The notes beneath the pieces are model-generated. The model searched no databases and was not told where the DNA came from. It saw only the letters and a list, made by a program, of their open reading frames with translations. Made by a program: the position numbers and the translations under genes. A DNA stretch of 19,435 nt from Candidatus Sifarchaeum marinoarchaea (GTDB lineage Archaea; Asgardarchaeota; Sifarchaeia; Borrarchaeales; Borrarchaeaceae): positions 1-19,435 of the forward strand of contig JAECRW010000012.1 in the NCBI GenBank assembly GCA_016294985.1. Direction: 5' to 3'. Shown here one piece after another: positions 8,266 through 16,031 of the stretch; position 1 is the stretch's first letter, and every line of letters begins with the position of its first letter.

Positions 8266-8483
8266 AAAGATCCCTATTATGTATCAAACAGAATCTTAAA
8301 TAATTTTATCAACCAATTTTTTTTTTGGATTGGTCGTTTTAGATTTAGTTGTTCTCCTTTTTCGTTACTCCTTTTGAAATAAGAAGATTTAATAATAATT
8401 TTTAATTAAAACAGAAAGACTTTGCTTTGAAAACCAAAATAACAAAAGATCCTGAAGCCAGAGACAATTATCGTGGCGATTTG

Positions 8484-9683
8484 ATGAAATACATAATTCT
8501 TGTGGGGGATGGGATGGGAGATTATCCCATCGAACAACTTGGCAGTAAAACTCCTCTAGAGGTTGCAAAGACGCCAAACCTTGACAAGTTAGCCTCTATT
8601 GGGAAATGCGGTAAATTGGTGACAATACCAGAAGGGGCAGCACCAGAAAGTGCTTTAGCAAATATGTCAATTCTTGGATACGATGTATCTAACTTCCAAG
8701 GAAGGGGCGTTCTGGAGGCAGCAGCAATGGGAATTAACATTGATGAAAGGGACGTTGCTTTCAGGTGTAATACCATATGTGTCGAAAATGGCATAATAAA
8801 AAATCATTCTGGAGGGCACATCTCAAGCAAAGAGAGCCATGAATTGATCAAAACAATCGCCACAAAACTTGGTAATGAGGAAATCAAATTTTTTCCAGGT
8901 GTCAGCTACAGACATATACTAATCTTAAAACACAAATATAGCCCTGATTTAATATGTACACCTCCTCATGATGTCCCTGGAACGCCATTCAAGAATGTAC
9001 TTGTAAGAGCTAAGAATAATGCCGCCGAAAAGACTGCTGAACTTCTCAATAACCTTATAATAGAATCAAAAACAATATTAGATAATCATCCAGTAAATCT
9101 CAAGAGGGTAGAGGCTGGCAAAGACGCAGCGAACATGATCTGGCCGTGGGCATCAGGAAGAAAGCCCGTTATAAAGACATTTCAAGAAAGATTTGGTATT
9201 AAAGGAGCTGTGATTTCAGCAGTTGACTTAATCCGTGGATTAGGTATTTATGCAGGTTTTGATGTACTAGATGTAGAAGGGGCGACCGGCCTATATGATA
9301 CCAATTACGAAGGAAAAGCAGATGCTTGCCTAACTGCTTTAGAAACTTATGATCTTCTGTATGTTCACGTGGAAGCACCTGATGAGGCATCACATCAAGG
9401 AGATTGGAAACAGAAAGTTAAGTGTATAGAAGATTTTGATAAAAGGCTTGTTAAAAGAATTTTAGATAATCTAAAAGATGATATTAAGTTAGCAGTTCTA
9501 ACTGATCATTATAACCCAATAAGTGTAAGAACTCATACCCGTGAGCCTGTTCCTTTCTTAATTTATGACAGAAATGAAGAACCTGACGATATCAAGAATT
9601 TTACCGAGGATTCCTTTGACGGAGGCAGTTTTGGGCTGCTGACTGGTGAGGAGTTTATTGAAATTTTTCTTAATGGCAGATAA
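8484..9683 (+). CDS. apgM: Cofactor-independent phosphoglycerate mutase family; proposed homoserine kinase subtype
   Basis: A 399-residue alkaline-phosphatase-superfamily protein. The ATG at 8484 begins the canonical MKYIILVGDGMGDYP; an upstream TTG at 8427 would add 19 residues not expected in the family. Metal and active-site landmarks are DG at 9-10, Ser56 in PESALAN (the phospho-serine position), APDEASHQGD (298-307), LTDHYNP (339-345) and RTHTREPVPF (349-358). The start (GDGM.DYPIE.LG.KTPLE.A.TPN.D), the GRGVLEAAAMGI block, IWPWASGRKP and the GATG..DTNYEGKA block match the subtype that genome-context work has proposed as an alternative homoserine kinase rather than a glycolytic mutase. 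The neighbouring lysC-asd operon supplies the pathway leading to homoserine. The residues around Ser56 differ from the common PGSD form. True 2-/3-phosphoglycerate mutase activity remains possible. Confidence 0.85.
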   Translation: MKYIILVGDGMGDYPIEQLGSKTPLEVAKTPNLDKLASIGKCGKLVTIPEGAAPESALANMSILGYDVSNFQGRGVLEAAAMGINIDERDVAFRCNTICVENGIIKNHSGGHISSKESHELIKTIATKLGNEEIKFFPGVSYRHILILKHKYSPDLICTPPHDVPGTPFKNVLVRAKNNAAEKTAELLNNLIIESKTILDNHPVNLKRVEAGKDAANMIWPWASGRKPVIKTFQERFGIKGAVISAVDLIRGLGIYAGFDVLDVEGATGLYDTNYEGKADACLTALETYDLLYVHVEAPDEASHQGDWKQKVKCIEDFDKRLVKRILDNLKDDIKLAVLTDHYNPISVRTHTREPVPFLIYDRNEEPDDIKNFTEDSFDGGSFGLLTGEEFIEIFLNGR

Positions 9684-9700
9684 AATGAATAATAAGCACA

Positions 9701-9735
9701 GTTAAGACCTTAAAGGCTTAACATGAGTATTTTTT
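9701..9735 (+). terminator. Hairpin plus T6 after the mutase-like gene
   Basis: GTTAAG-A-CCT (9701-9710), loop TAA, then AGG-CTTAAC (9714-9722). This makes a 6-bp plus 3-bp stem with one bulged A, followed by T6 at 9730-9735. It lies 18 bases after the stop codon and looks like an intrinsic terminator. A second T-run follows near 9784-9790. Confidence 0.45.
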
Positions 9736-9807
9736 GAGAGTTCCAATATTTCAAAAGAATCCTTCAAAGAGTGCTTCAAAAGATTTTTTTAGAATGGTTG
9801 TTCATTC

Positions 9808-9817
9808 AATATTTAGG
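9808..9817 (+). promoter_or_regulatory. Possible TATA box of vps4-vps25
   Basis: CAATATTTAG is a TATA-like element in an AT-rich stretch. With a usual 25-27 base spacing, transcription would start near 9838 and leave a short leader that contains the AGGTGG ribosome site at 9843-9848. This is assigned by pattern and position only. Confidence 0.25.
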
Positions 9818-9853
9818 TAATATAACATCTGCTAATTCAGAAAGGTGGCGAAA

Positions 9854-10996
9854 ATGAGTCAATCTATGCTGCAACAAGCATCAAACTATGCAAAGAAAGC
9901 CCTTCAATATGATCAAGCTCGAAGGTATAAAGAAGCCATTAACAATTATTTAAATGCCGCAACAGTTCTGCAGAAACTCATTACTCTGGAACAAAGCAAA
10001 GAAATGAGAGATTTGTACTACCGTAAAGCGAGAGAATACTTAGCACGAGCGACTGAATTAAAGGAAATTGCTAAGAAACCGGTTAGTGTTGATAAAACTG
10101 AGGGTGATGAATCAGAAGACGAAATTGAGGCAGCGATCGCAGAAACGATTATTGGCGAAAAACCTAACATCGCATGGGATGATGTAGCTGGTTTAGTAGT
10201 TGCTAAATCTGCGTTACGAGAAGCGATTATTCTACCCATGCTAAGACCCGATTTATTTAAAGGAGCAAGAAAACCATGGAAGGGTATTATGTTGTTTGGG
10301 CCGCCTGGGTGTGGAAAGACATTAATAGCCAAAGCTGTGGCTACTGAAGTTGATGCAACTTTCTTCAATGTATCTGCAGCTGCTATAATAAGTAAATGGC
10401 TAGGTGAAAGCGAAAAACTGGTAAAAGAACTTTTCGATGCTGCAAGAGAAAAAATGCCCTCTCTTGTATTCATAGATGAGGTTGACTCGATTGCAACAGA
10501 AAGGTCTGCAGGAGAGCACGATGCATTGAGACGCGTCAAGACTCAACTCATGCAAGCTATGGACGGGGTTACTAGCAAGGCAGAAGACAGAATCGTTGTT
10601 TTAGGAGCAACTAATATTCCGTGGGATATAGACGCCGCATTTCGAAGACGTTTTGAAAAGAGGATTTATGTCCCCTTACCAGATTTAGAAGCACGACAAG
10701 CGATATTCAAAATACACACCAAAGGTGTAGAACATGCACCAGAGGTCAACTTTGAAGAGTTGGCTATGCTCTCAGAAGGCTATTCCGGTGCAGATATTGC
10801 TCTTATATGCCGAGAGGCAATAATGATGCCAGTCCGTGAATTAGATGCAGCTGGCGCTTTATCAGATACAAGTGTTCAAGTTCGACATGTATCAAAAGGA
10901 GACTTCACATTAGCTATGGAAAAAATTAGACCAAGCGTTTCTCCTAGCGAATTACAAAGATTCGATGAATGGTTTGCAGAATTTGGGGCAGATTAG
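9854..10996 (+). CDS. vps4: Vps4-type AAA ATPase with MIT domain
   Basis: Disassembles ESCRT-III filaments by threading subunits through a hexameric pore. The product has 380 residues from ATG 9854, chosen because AGGTGG (9843-9848) lies five bases upstream; a GTG at 9845 overlaps that site. An N-terminal three-helix MIT domain (about 4-75, ending EYLARATELKEI) should bind ESCRT-III C-terminal tails. After an acidic linker, one AAA module follows: WDDVAGL (108-114), Walker A GPPGCGKT (149-156), pore loop SKWLGES (180-186, with the conserved Trp), Walker B LVFIDEVD (204-211), sensor ATN, and arginine-finger segment FRRRFEKR (263-270). The C-terminal helix FDEWFAEFGAD resembles the one that closes eukaryotic Vps4. 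vps25 follows directly, as in other Asgard ESCRT loci. No Snf7-family substrate gene is present in this window. Katanin- or spastin-like ATPases are excluded less by motifs than by the MIT arrangement and neighbours. Confidence 0.95.
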   Translation: MSQSMLQQASNYAKKALQYDQARRYKEAINNYLNAATVLQKLITLEQSKEMRDLYYRKAREYLARATELKEIAKKPVSVDKTEGDESEDEIEAAIAETIIGEKPNIAWDDVAGLVVAKSALREAIILPMLRPDLFKGARKPWKGIMLFGPPGCGKTLIAKAVATEVDATFFNVSAAAIISKWLGESEKLVKELFDAAREKMPSLVFIDEVDSIATERSAGEHDALRRVKTQLMQAMDGVTSKAEDRIVVLGATNIPWDIDAAFRRRFEKRIYVPLPDLEARQAIFKIHTKGVEHAPEVNFEELAMLSEGYSGADIALICREAIMMPVRELDAAGALSDTSVQVRHVSKGDFTLAMEKIRPSVSPSELQRFDEWFAEFGAD

Positions 10997-11014
10997 GCGC
11001 TTCTGGTGATAGGG

Positions 11015-11785
11015 TTGTCAGTGAAAAAGAAAGAAAAAAAGAAAACGGCAAAGGACAAGGAATTAACTCCGAAAGAAGAAATACATGAAGAAACAGGAGT
11101 TAAGACAAAGACAAAAATAAAAGAAACCAAAGAAAAAGTGACCGTTAAAAAACCTAAAGAAACAATCACTGCTGTAGTTGATAAAGAGCTTGAAATACTT
11201 GAAAAAGAAATTGAAAAAGCAGAAATTGAGTTAGAAAAAGCTAAAGCTCATGACGCTGAGGCACAGGCAAAAGAGTATTTTAAAAAGAAATATGAATGGG
11301 TTTCGCATCCATGGATGTTTTCAGGTCCTTCACGTGCCGATCATTTAGAATCCTGGCGCGAGGATTGGGCTAATCTTCTTTTAGACTGGGCAAAATATTT
11401 TACAAAGCATATCGTAAGTTTAATGGAGCTCAAGGATCAATATCCGTGGTATAACTCCGATATAAAGCGAAGCCTCTCAGAAGAGGACTTAAGGTCCATT
11501 ATGGAATTTCTAATTGCACGAGATCTTGCAAAATGGGTCAGTAAAGAAGAAACTCGACTTCGGATTTATTGGCGAAGCCTAGAAGCCTGGGCAGATACTA
11601 TCTATGAATGGATTATGGAAGCCTGGGCTCAGGATAGCTGGGTAATTACGCTGATTGATCTTGTTCGGGCTAAGCAGTCATTCAGTACAATTCCCCCTAA
11701 GGAACTCGGTGCAATTATGCAAATCATGATTAAGAAGGGATATGCGATAAAAGTCGATGAAAAGGCCATAGAAATCAGTTTCTGA
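11015..11785 (+). CDS. vps25: ESCRT-II subunit Vps25 with a charged N-terminal extension
   Basis: ESCRT-II subunit made of two winged-helix domains that in eukaryotes links Vps22/Vps36 to ESCRT-III. The C-terminal about 160 residues (from HPWMFSGP) align by eye with human VPS25: a SWREDWANLLLDWAKY helix, PWYN, the LSEEDLRSIMEFL helix, KWVSKEETRLRIYWRSLEAWADTIYEW (compare WLDKSKSSFLIMWRRPEEWGKLIYQW), SWVITLIDL, then KELGAIMQIMIKKGYA. HPWMF may stand for the eukaryotic PPF anchor. The first 90 residues are Lys/Glu-rich, with a helical EIEKAEIELEKAKAH stretch predicted as coiled coil; eukaryotic Vps25 lacks this. The start is uncertain: TTG 11015 (GGTGAT at 11005-11010, four bases away) is preferred over GTG 11006 or GTG 11021. 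It begins 18 bases after the vps4 stop and is surely cotranscribed. Confidence 0.9.
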   Translation: MSVKKKEKKKTAKDKELTPKEEIHEETGVKTKTKIKETKEKVTVKKPKETITAVVDKELEILEKEIEKAEIELEKAKAHDAEAQAKEYFKKKYEWVSHPWMFSGPSRADHLESWREDWANLLLDWAKYFTKHIVSLMELKDQYPWYNSDIKRSLSEEDLRSIMEFLIARDLAKWVSKEETRLRIYWRSLEAWADTIYEWIMEAWAQDSWVITLIDLVRAKQSFSTIPPKELGAIMQIMIKKGYAIKVDEKAIEISF

Positions 11786-11834
11786 AAGAACTAAAATGCT
11801 AAATCAAGAGTTACCTACAAATCCAGTGAAAGCG

Positions 11835-11841
11835 TTTTTTT
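11835..11841 (+). terminator. T7 tract ending the vps4-vps25 transcript
   Basis: A run of seven T follows GAAAGCG, 50 bases after the vps25 stop and before the M28 peptidase gene. Such tracts act as archaeal terminators. No strong hairpin precedes it. Confidence 0.4.
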
Positions 11842-11907
11842 GCCATAACTCACAAATACCATGAAAAGCTGTAAAGCATTTACGTATATTACCAGTTTGG
11901 TGATTTC

Positions 11908-12990
11908 TTGCATTTTAATTTCAAATTCCAGACCTTAAGTATTGGTTTTTTAATCGTCTGTATGATCCTTCTTCCTCTTCAACTTCAAAATTTATATGCC
12001 TCAAATCAACCTGATCTAGAATTTGATAAGAGTCTAGCATTTGAACATCTTGAAAAATATGACCAGTTATCTCCTCTTCTTCCGGGAAGTGAGAAAAGCC
12101 AAGATTTTTTAAAATACACAAAAAAAACCCTGGAAAATTCGTTATGGACTGTAGAGATTCAAAGTTGGGAACATGCTAGCCCACAAGTAACACTTAATAA
12201 CTTAATCGCACGAAAAGCCAGCCAAGAGGGCAATTCAAAAGGAATTATCATCCTAGGTGCACATTACGATGCCAGAATTTGGGCTGATAAAGATCCAGAA
12301 GTGAATAAACGCAAAGACCCGGTGCCAGGTATCAACGATGGAGGGAGTGGTGTTGTCGTTTTATTAGAATTAGCGAGAATCTTATCCATCCCTGAAGGCT
12401 ATGAGGTGTGGATAATTCTATTTGATGCAGAAGATCAAGGAGGTATTTCTGGTTGGAAAGGTGGACAGAGTGGTTGGATTATTGGAAGCACTTATTTTGT
12501 CAAAAATCTCTCTGATTCAGATAAAAATCGAATGAAATTGGTGCTGATTTTGGATATCGTGGGAGATTACAATTTGAATTTGCACAAAGAAAGATCTTCT
12601 GATACCCAGCAAACAAATAAGATTTGGGAATTAGCAAATGAACTCGGATACGACGAGAATTTTTTAGACCAGACAGGTTCGTCTATAATTGATGACCATC
12701 GACCCTTCATCGACGCTGGAATTCCAGCCGTGGATATAATCCAACAAAGAAGTAAGGATGGATACGATTTCTTCAGATGGCACCATACAACAAATGATAC
12801 TATAGAAAATGTAGACCGAGAAAGTCTAAGTAAAGTTGGGCGCACCATGGAGTACTATTTAGAGACGCTTGAACTAGATCCTATGTCTTCCAAATTAATT
12901 CTATCATTTCTGATAGTAAGTGGCGTAATAGTTCTTTCTATAACACTAGTCTTTGTTTTTAGAAAAAAAATTGTTCAAAAAAACGTATAA
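11908..12990 (+). CDS. M28 family peptidase, glutaminyl-cyclase-like, membrane anchored
   Basis: A zinc aminopeptidase-fold protein of 360 residues. The zinc-ligand set is visible: His119 in GAHYD, Asp144 in GINDGGSG, Glu175 in FDAEDQGG, Asp216 in LDIVGD and His292/293 in WHHT. The SGWKGG..GS.YF insert and DDHRPFIDAGIPAVDII (262-278) resemble the M28 branch that contains glutaminyl-peptide cyclotransferases, so cyclisation of N-terminal Gln is as likely as exopeptidase action. A hydrophobic N-terminus (about 9-30) is a signal peptide or anchor, and a C-terminal helix (about 328-350) followed by FRKKIVQKN puts the enzyme on the outer face with a short basic cytoplasmic tail. The TTG start at 11908 is supported by GGTGAT at 11899-11904 and by the signal sequence beginning there. 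No functional link to the flanking ESCRT genes is shown by sequence. Confidence 0.82.
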   Translation: MHFNFKFQTLSIGFLIVCMILLPLQLQNLYASNQPDLEFDKSLAFEHLEKYDQLSPLLPGSEKSQDFLKYTKKTLENSLWTVEIQSWEHASPQVTLNNLIARKASQEGNSKGIIILGAHYDARIWADKDPEVNKRKDPVPGINDGGSGVVVLLELARILSIPEGYEVWIILFDAEDQGGISGWKGGQSGWIIGSTYFVKNLSDSDKNRMKLVLILDIVGDYNLNLHKERSSDTQQTNKIWELANELGYDENFLDQTGSSIIDDHRPFIDAGIPAVDIIQQRSKDGYDFFRWHHTTNDTIENVDRESLSKVGRTMEYYLETLELDPMSSKLILSFLIVSGVIVLSITLVFVFRKKIVQKNV

Positions 12991-13011
12991 CTAAATTGCC
13001 GAATGCTTCTA

Positions 13012-13034
13012 TGTTCTTTTAATTTGCCTTTTTA
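13012..13034. terminator. T-rich end between convergent M28 and Ca2+ ATPase genes
   Basis: The 41-base gap between the two convergent stops contains T4 and T5 runs on the plus strand (CTTTTAATTTGCCTTTTT). It is consistent with termination of the peptidase transcript. There is no clear hairpin and no matching T-run for the opposite strand. Confidence 0.3.
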
Positions 13035-15806
13035 TGGTGGGGCTTCACAGATAAATTGTTCATAAGGTCTAAGGAATTTTGCGATCTCTACGGCAATTAG
13101 CGCAGAAGAACTTATGCCAATGATGATTAACCAATCCGTTAGGGATAAAGGGACAGTATCGAAGACGGGTTGGAGAAATGGTACATATACGACTGCTAGT
13201 TGCAGGATCATCGAAGAAATCACTGCTATGACCAGCCACCTATTGGCGAGTGGGCCGATCTGAAAAAGTGAGTATTTCTCAGAACGGGCTGCAAATGCAC
13301 TCCATAATTCAAAAGCCACGATCAGAGAGAAGATCATGGTACGAGCGTAGTCGAGGGATGCACCTGTGTTAATCAACCACCAATATAACGGTAAAGTAGC
13401 GGTCACCATTAGTGTTGCCATGCCGACAATGAAATAGCGGATCCTCGTATCAAACACACCCGCGCGAGGATCTCTTGGTGGGCGGTCTAATACGTCAGGC
13501 TCTTTAGGATCAACTCCTAAAGCCACAGCGGGAAAGCCGTCAGTGACTAGGTTTATCCATAAGATTTGGATCGCCAATAATGGAAGCGGAAGTCCAATAG
13601 TGCTCGCAATAAAGAGTAAAACGATTTCACCGACGTTTCCACGCAGTAGATACGACAGGTACTTTTTTATATTGTCGAAAATACCTCTTCCTTCTTCCAC
13701 TGCCGATACGATGGTGGCGAAGTTGTCATCCGTGAGAATCATGTCAGCAGCTTCTTTAGCGACATCTGTGCCTGTAATACCCATCGCTATGCCGATATCA
13801 GCCTTTTTTAGCGCAGGGGCGTCATTAATTCCGTCACCTGTCATCGCGGTGATATGACCCTTCTGCTTCCATGCAGTAACTATCTTATTTTTGTGCTCGG
13901 GAGAAACGCGTGCATATACGCTCACATTTTCAACTATTTTGTTAAACTCTTCGTCATCCATCTCTTCGAGTTCCTGCCCTGTCAAAACTAGGTCATCTTC
14001 TTCTAAGATGCCTATTTCTTTTGCAATTGTCGTAGCAGTAAGTTTTTGATCGCCTGTGATCATAATAGGTCGAATGCATGCCGCCTTCGTCCTTTCCACA
14101 GCACGAATAACTTCTTCTCGCGGGGGGTCAATCATTCCCTGTAGCCCCACGAAGACTAGACCCCGTAACACAGTCCCCTCGGTAAGTTCCGCTTGTTCGT
14201 CTTGAATTTCACGATAGGCCATCCCTAAAACGCGAAGTGCATTAGCACCCATATCTAAATTAACTTTACTAATTTCCTCCTTTTTCTCAACACTTAAGGG
14301 AATAATTTTGCCATCCTCAAGTATGTTCTCACAAAGATTCAATATTGTTTCAGGTGCGCCTTTTACACCAACAAATAACGTACCTATATTCGTTGTATGA
14401 ACAGTTGCCATAAATTTGGTTTCTGATGTGAAAGGGATTTCCCATATTCTCGGGTTCTCTTCTTTCAGATCTTCATGGATAATGCCAGCTTTTGCTGCTG
14501 CTACAATTAAAGAACCTTCAGTTGGATCTCCAAACAACTCTAAATTATCGGTTGAAGGATTTTTATCATTTGTTGAAGCATTAATCTGTAAATGGGCATC
14601 ATTACATAAAGCTCCAACTTGAAGTAGTAACTTTACGTTGACATCTTTAAGCGGATCAATAGTTTTCCCTTGTAGAAAAAATTCGCCTTTTGGAGAAAAG
14701 CCAGAACCGGTAATATCTATAGTTTTTGAATTGGCATACAGTTTGGAAACGGTCATTTCATTTTTGGTTAGTGTGCCAGTTTTATCGGTACAAATAACAG
14801 ACGTACTGCCTAAGGTTTCCACGACTGGCAGTCTCCTGACAATACTATTTCTTTTCGCCATTTTCTGTACACCAACAGTTAGTGCTATGACTACCACTGC
14901 TGGAAGAGCTTCAGGAACCCCTGCTACGGCTATGCTAACACTCCAAAGAAATAGTTCTACTAGAAAAGGCTGTGTAATAGCAGGTGCACGGATTAATCCA
15001 GTCAATGCAACGATCGCAGCAGCTATAATGCAGCCAACACCAAGCCATTTGCCTACAACATCCAACCGTTTTTGTAGCGGTGTCAATTCGTCTTCTGCTG
15101 TTTGAATCAATTCTGCAATTTTACCTAGTTCTGTAGTCATCCCTGTAGCAATGACAATGCCTTTTCCTCGTCCGTATGCAACAGTAGTGCCAGAATATGC
15201 CATATTTTTCCGATCTGAAAGCAAAACGTCCGTTTCAAGAGGTTGAACAATTTTCTGAACAGGAACAGATTCTCCAGTAAGTGATGCTTCTTCTATTTTG
15301 AGATTAATAGCTTCTATTAAGCGTACATCAGCAGGAACTTTATTACCCATTTCAAGAAGAACAATATCACCAGGTACTAATTCTCTTGAAGGGATTCTCA
15401 TCTCGATGCCATTTCGAAAAACCAATGCTTCTGGTGCTGCAATCTGTTTCAATGCTTCAATTGCTTTCTCAGCACGGTATTCTTGTACAAACCCTAAAAT
15501 TGCATTGGCAAAAACAATAGCAAAAATCGCTATAGATTCAAAAATTTCTCCTCCAAAGAAAATTGAAGAAACAAATGAAATAACTACAGCTGCGACTAAG
15601 ATCAAAACAAGAAACGATTTGAATTGAGCTAAAAAGAGTTTGAGGAGACTTGTTTTTTCGGCTTCTTGGATCTCATTAAGTCCATATTTATCAAGACGTA
15701 TCTTTGCCTCATTATTACTGATACCATCATCTTTTGATCCTAAAGTATTATATGTATCTCCTACGGTCATCAAATGAAATTTCTTCTCAGTTAACGTATC
15801 GCCCAC
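13032..15806 (-). CDS. P2A-type Ca2+-transporting ATPase (SERCA/PMR1-like)
   Basis: A 924-residue ATP-driven cation pump. GTG at 15804-15806 is chosen because GGTGA lies six bases upstream; the frame stays open upstream to TTG 15830, and an ATG lies 12 codons in. Motifs: actuator TGES (177-180), M4 VPEALP (Glu299), phosphorylation DKTGTLT (Asp341), nucleotide-domain KGAPE, hinge TGDGIND (656-662). The Ca2+ ligands of SERCA all have counterparts: Asn724 and Glu727 in M5 (NVGE), Asn752, Thr755 and Asp756 in M6 (WINLVTDG), and Glu833 in M8 (AFELWSAF). This supports two Ca2+ sites, whereas PMR1-type Mn/Ca pumps keep only one. About ten membrane helices are evident. It should export Ca2+ from the cytoplasm. 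It lies head to tail with the ESCRT-I/II operon but is separated by a T7 tract and 225 bases. Confidence 0.93.
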   Translation of the reverse strand: MGDTLTEKKFHLMTVGDTYNTLGSKDDGISNNEAKIRLDKYGLNEIQEAEKTSLLKLFLAQFKSFLVLILVAAVVISFVSSIFFGGEIFESIAIFAIVFANAILGFVQEYRAEKAIEALKQIAAPEALVFRNGIEMRIPSRELVPGDIVLLEMGNKVPADVRLIEAINLKIEEASLTGESVPVQKIVQPLETDVLLSDRKNMAYSGTTVAYGRGKGIVIATGMTTELGKIAELIQTAEDELTPLQKRLDVVGKWLGVGCIIAAAIVALTGLIRAPAITQPFLVELFLWSVSIAVAGVPEALPAVVVIALTVGVQKMAKRNSIVRRLPVVETLGSTSVICTDKTGTLTKNEMTVSKLYANSKTIDITGSGFSPKGEFFLQGKTIDPLKDVNVKLLLQVGALCNDAHLQINASTNDKNPSTDNLELFGDPTEGSLIVAAAKAGIIHEDLKEENPRIWEIPFTSETKFMATVHTTNIGTLFVGVKGAPETILNLCENILEDGKIIPLSVEKKEEISKVNLDMGANALRVLGMAYREIQDEQAELTEGTVLRGLVFVGLQGMIDPPREEVIRAVERTKAACIRPIMITGDQKLTATTIAKEIGILEEDDLVLTGQELEEMDDEEFNKIVENVSVYARVSPEHKNKIVTAWKQKGHITAMTGDGINDAPALKKADIGIAMGITGTDVAKEAADMILTDDNFATIVSAVEEGRGIFDNIKKYLSYLLRGNVGEIVLLFIASTIGLPLPLLAIQILWINLVTDGFPAVALGVDPKEPDVLDRPPRDPRAGVFDTRIRYFIVGMATLMVTATLPLYWWLINTGASLDYARTMIFSLIVAFELWSAFAARSEKYSLFQIGPLANRWLVIAVISSMILQLAVVYVPFLQPVFDTVPLSLTDWLIIIGISSSALIAVEIAKFLRPYEQFICEAPP

Positions 15807-15883
15807 TTTTTTCACCGCATATATTAGCAACAGTCTCGATTAACAGCAGCCATGAAGCCTTCATCAGTTTTAGGATAGTTGTC

Positions 15884-15892
15884 ATTTTTTAA
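15884..15892 (-). promoter_or_regulatory. Possible TATA box of the Ca2+ ATPase gene
   Basis: Read on the minus strand this is a TTTAAAAAA stretch about 80 bases upstream of the GTG start, in an otherwise gene-free spacer. A normal spacing would give a leader of roughly 50 bases carrying the GGTGA ribosome site. Weak, pattern-based call. Confidence 0.2.
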
Positions 15893-16013
15893 ATACTATA
15901 GTCGTGGTATTTAGGTTTGTCAGATTAGTGCATTATGAAAGGGACTCATTAAGGGAATATCCTACTCCATCTTATTTAAGACATCTATAAAGAGCATAGG
16001 AGCCTGTCTGCGT

Positions 16014-16020
16014 AAAAAAA
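16014..16020 (-). terminator. T7 tract after vps22
   Basis: Seven A on the plus strand, hence T7 on the coding strand, starting 12 bases past the vps22 stop. Probable end of the vps23-vps28-vps22 transcript. Confidence 0.45.
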
Positions 16021-16031
16021 GGTAAAAATAA

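Noticed and set aside
10018..10539. 173-codon antisense frame across vps4
   Set aside because: Shadow of the AAA domain; low-complexity Ser/Ala-rich translation and no start signal.
14638..15105. 155-codon antisense frame across the Ca2+ ATPase
   Set aside because: Shadow of conserved membrane and phosphorylation-domain codons, with no ribosome site or recognisable domain.
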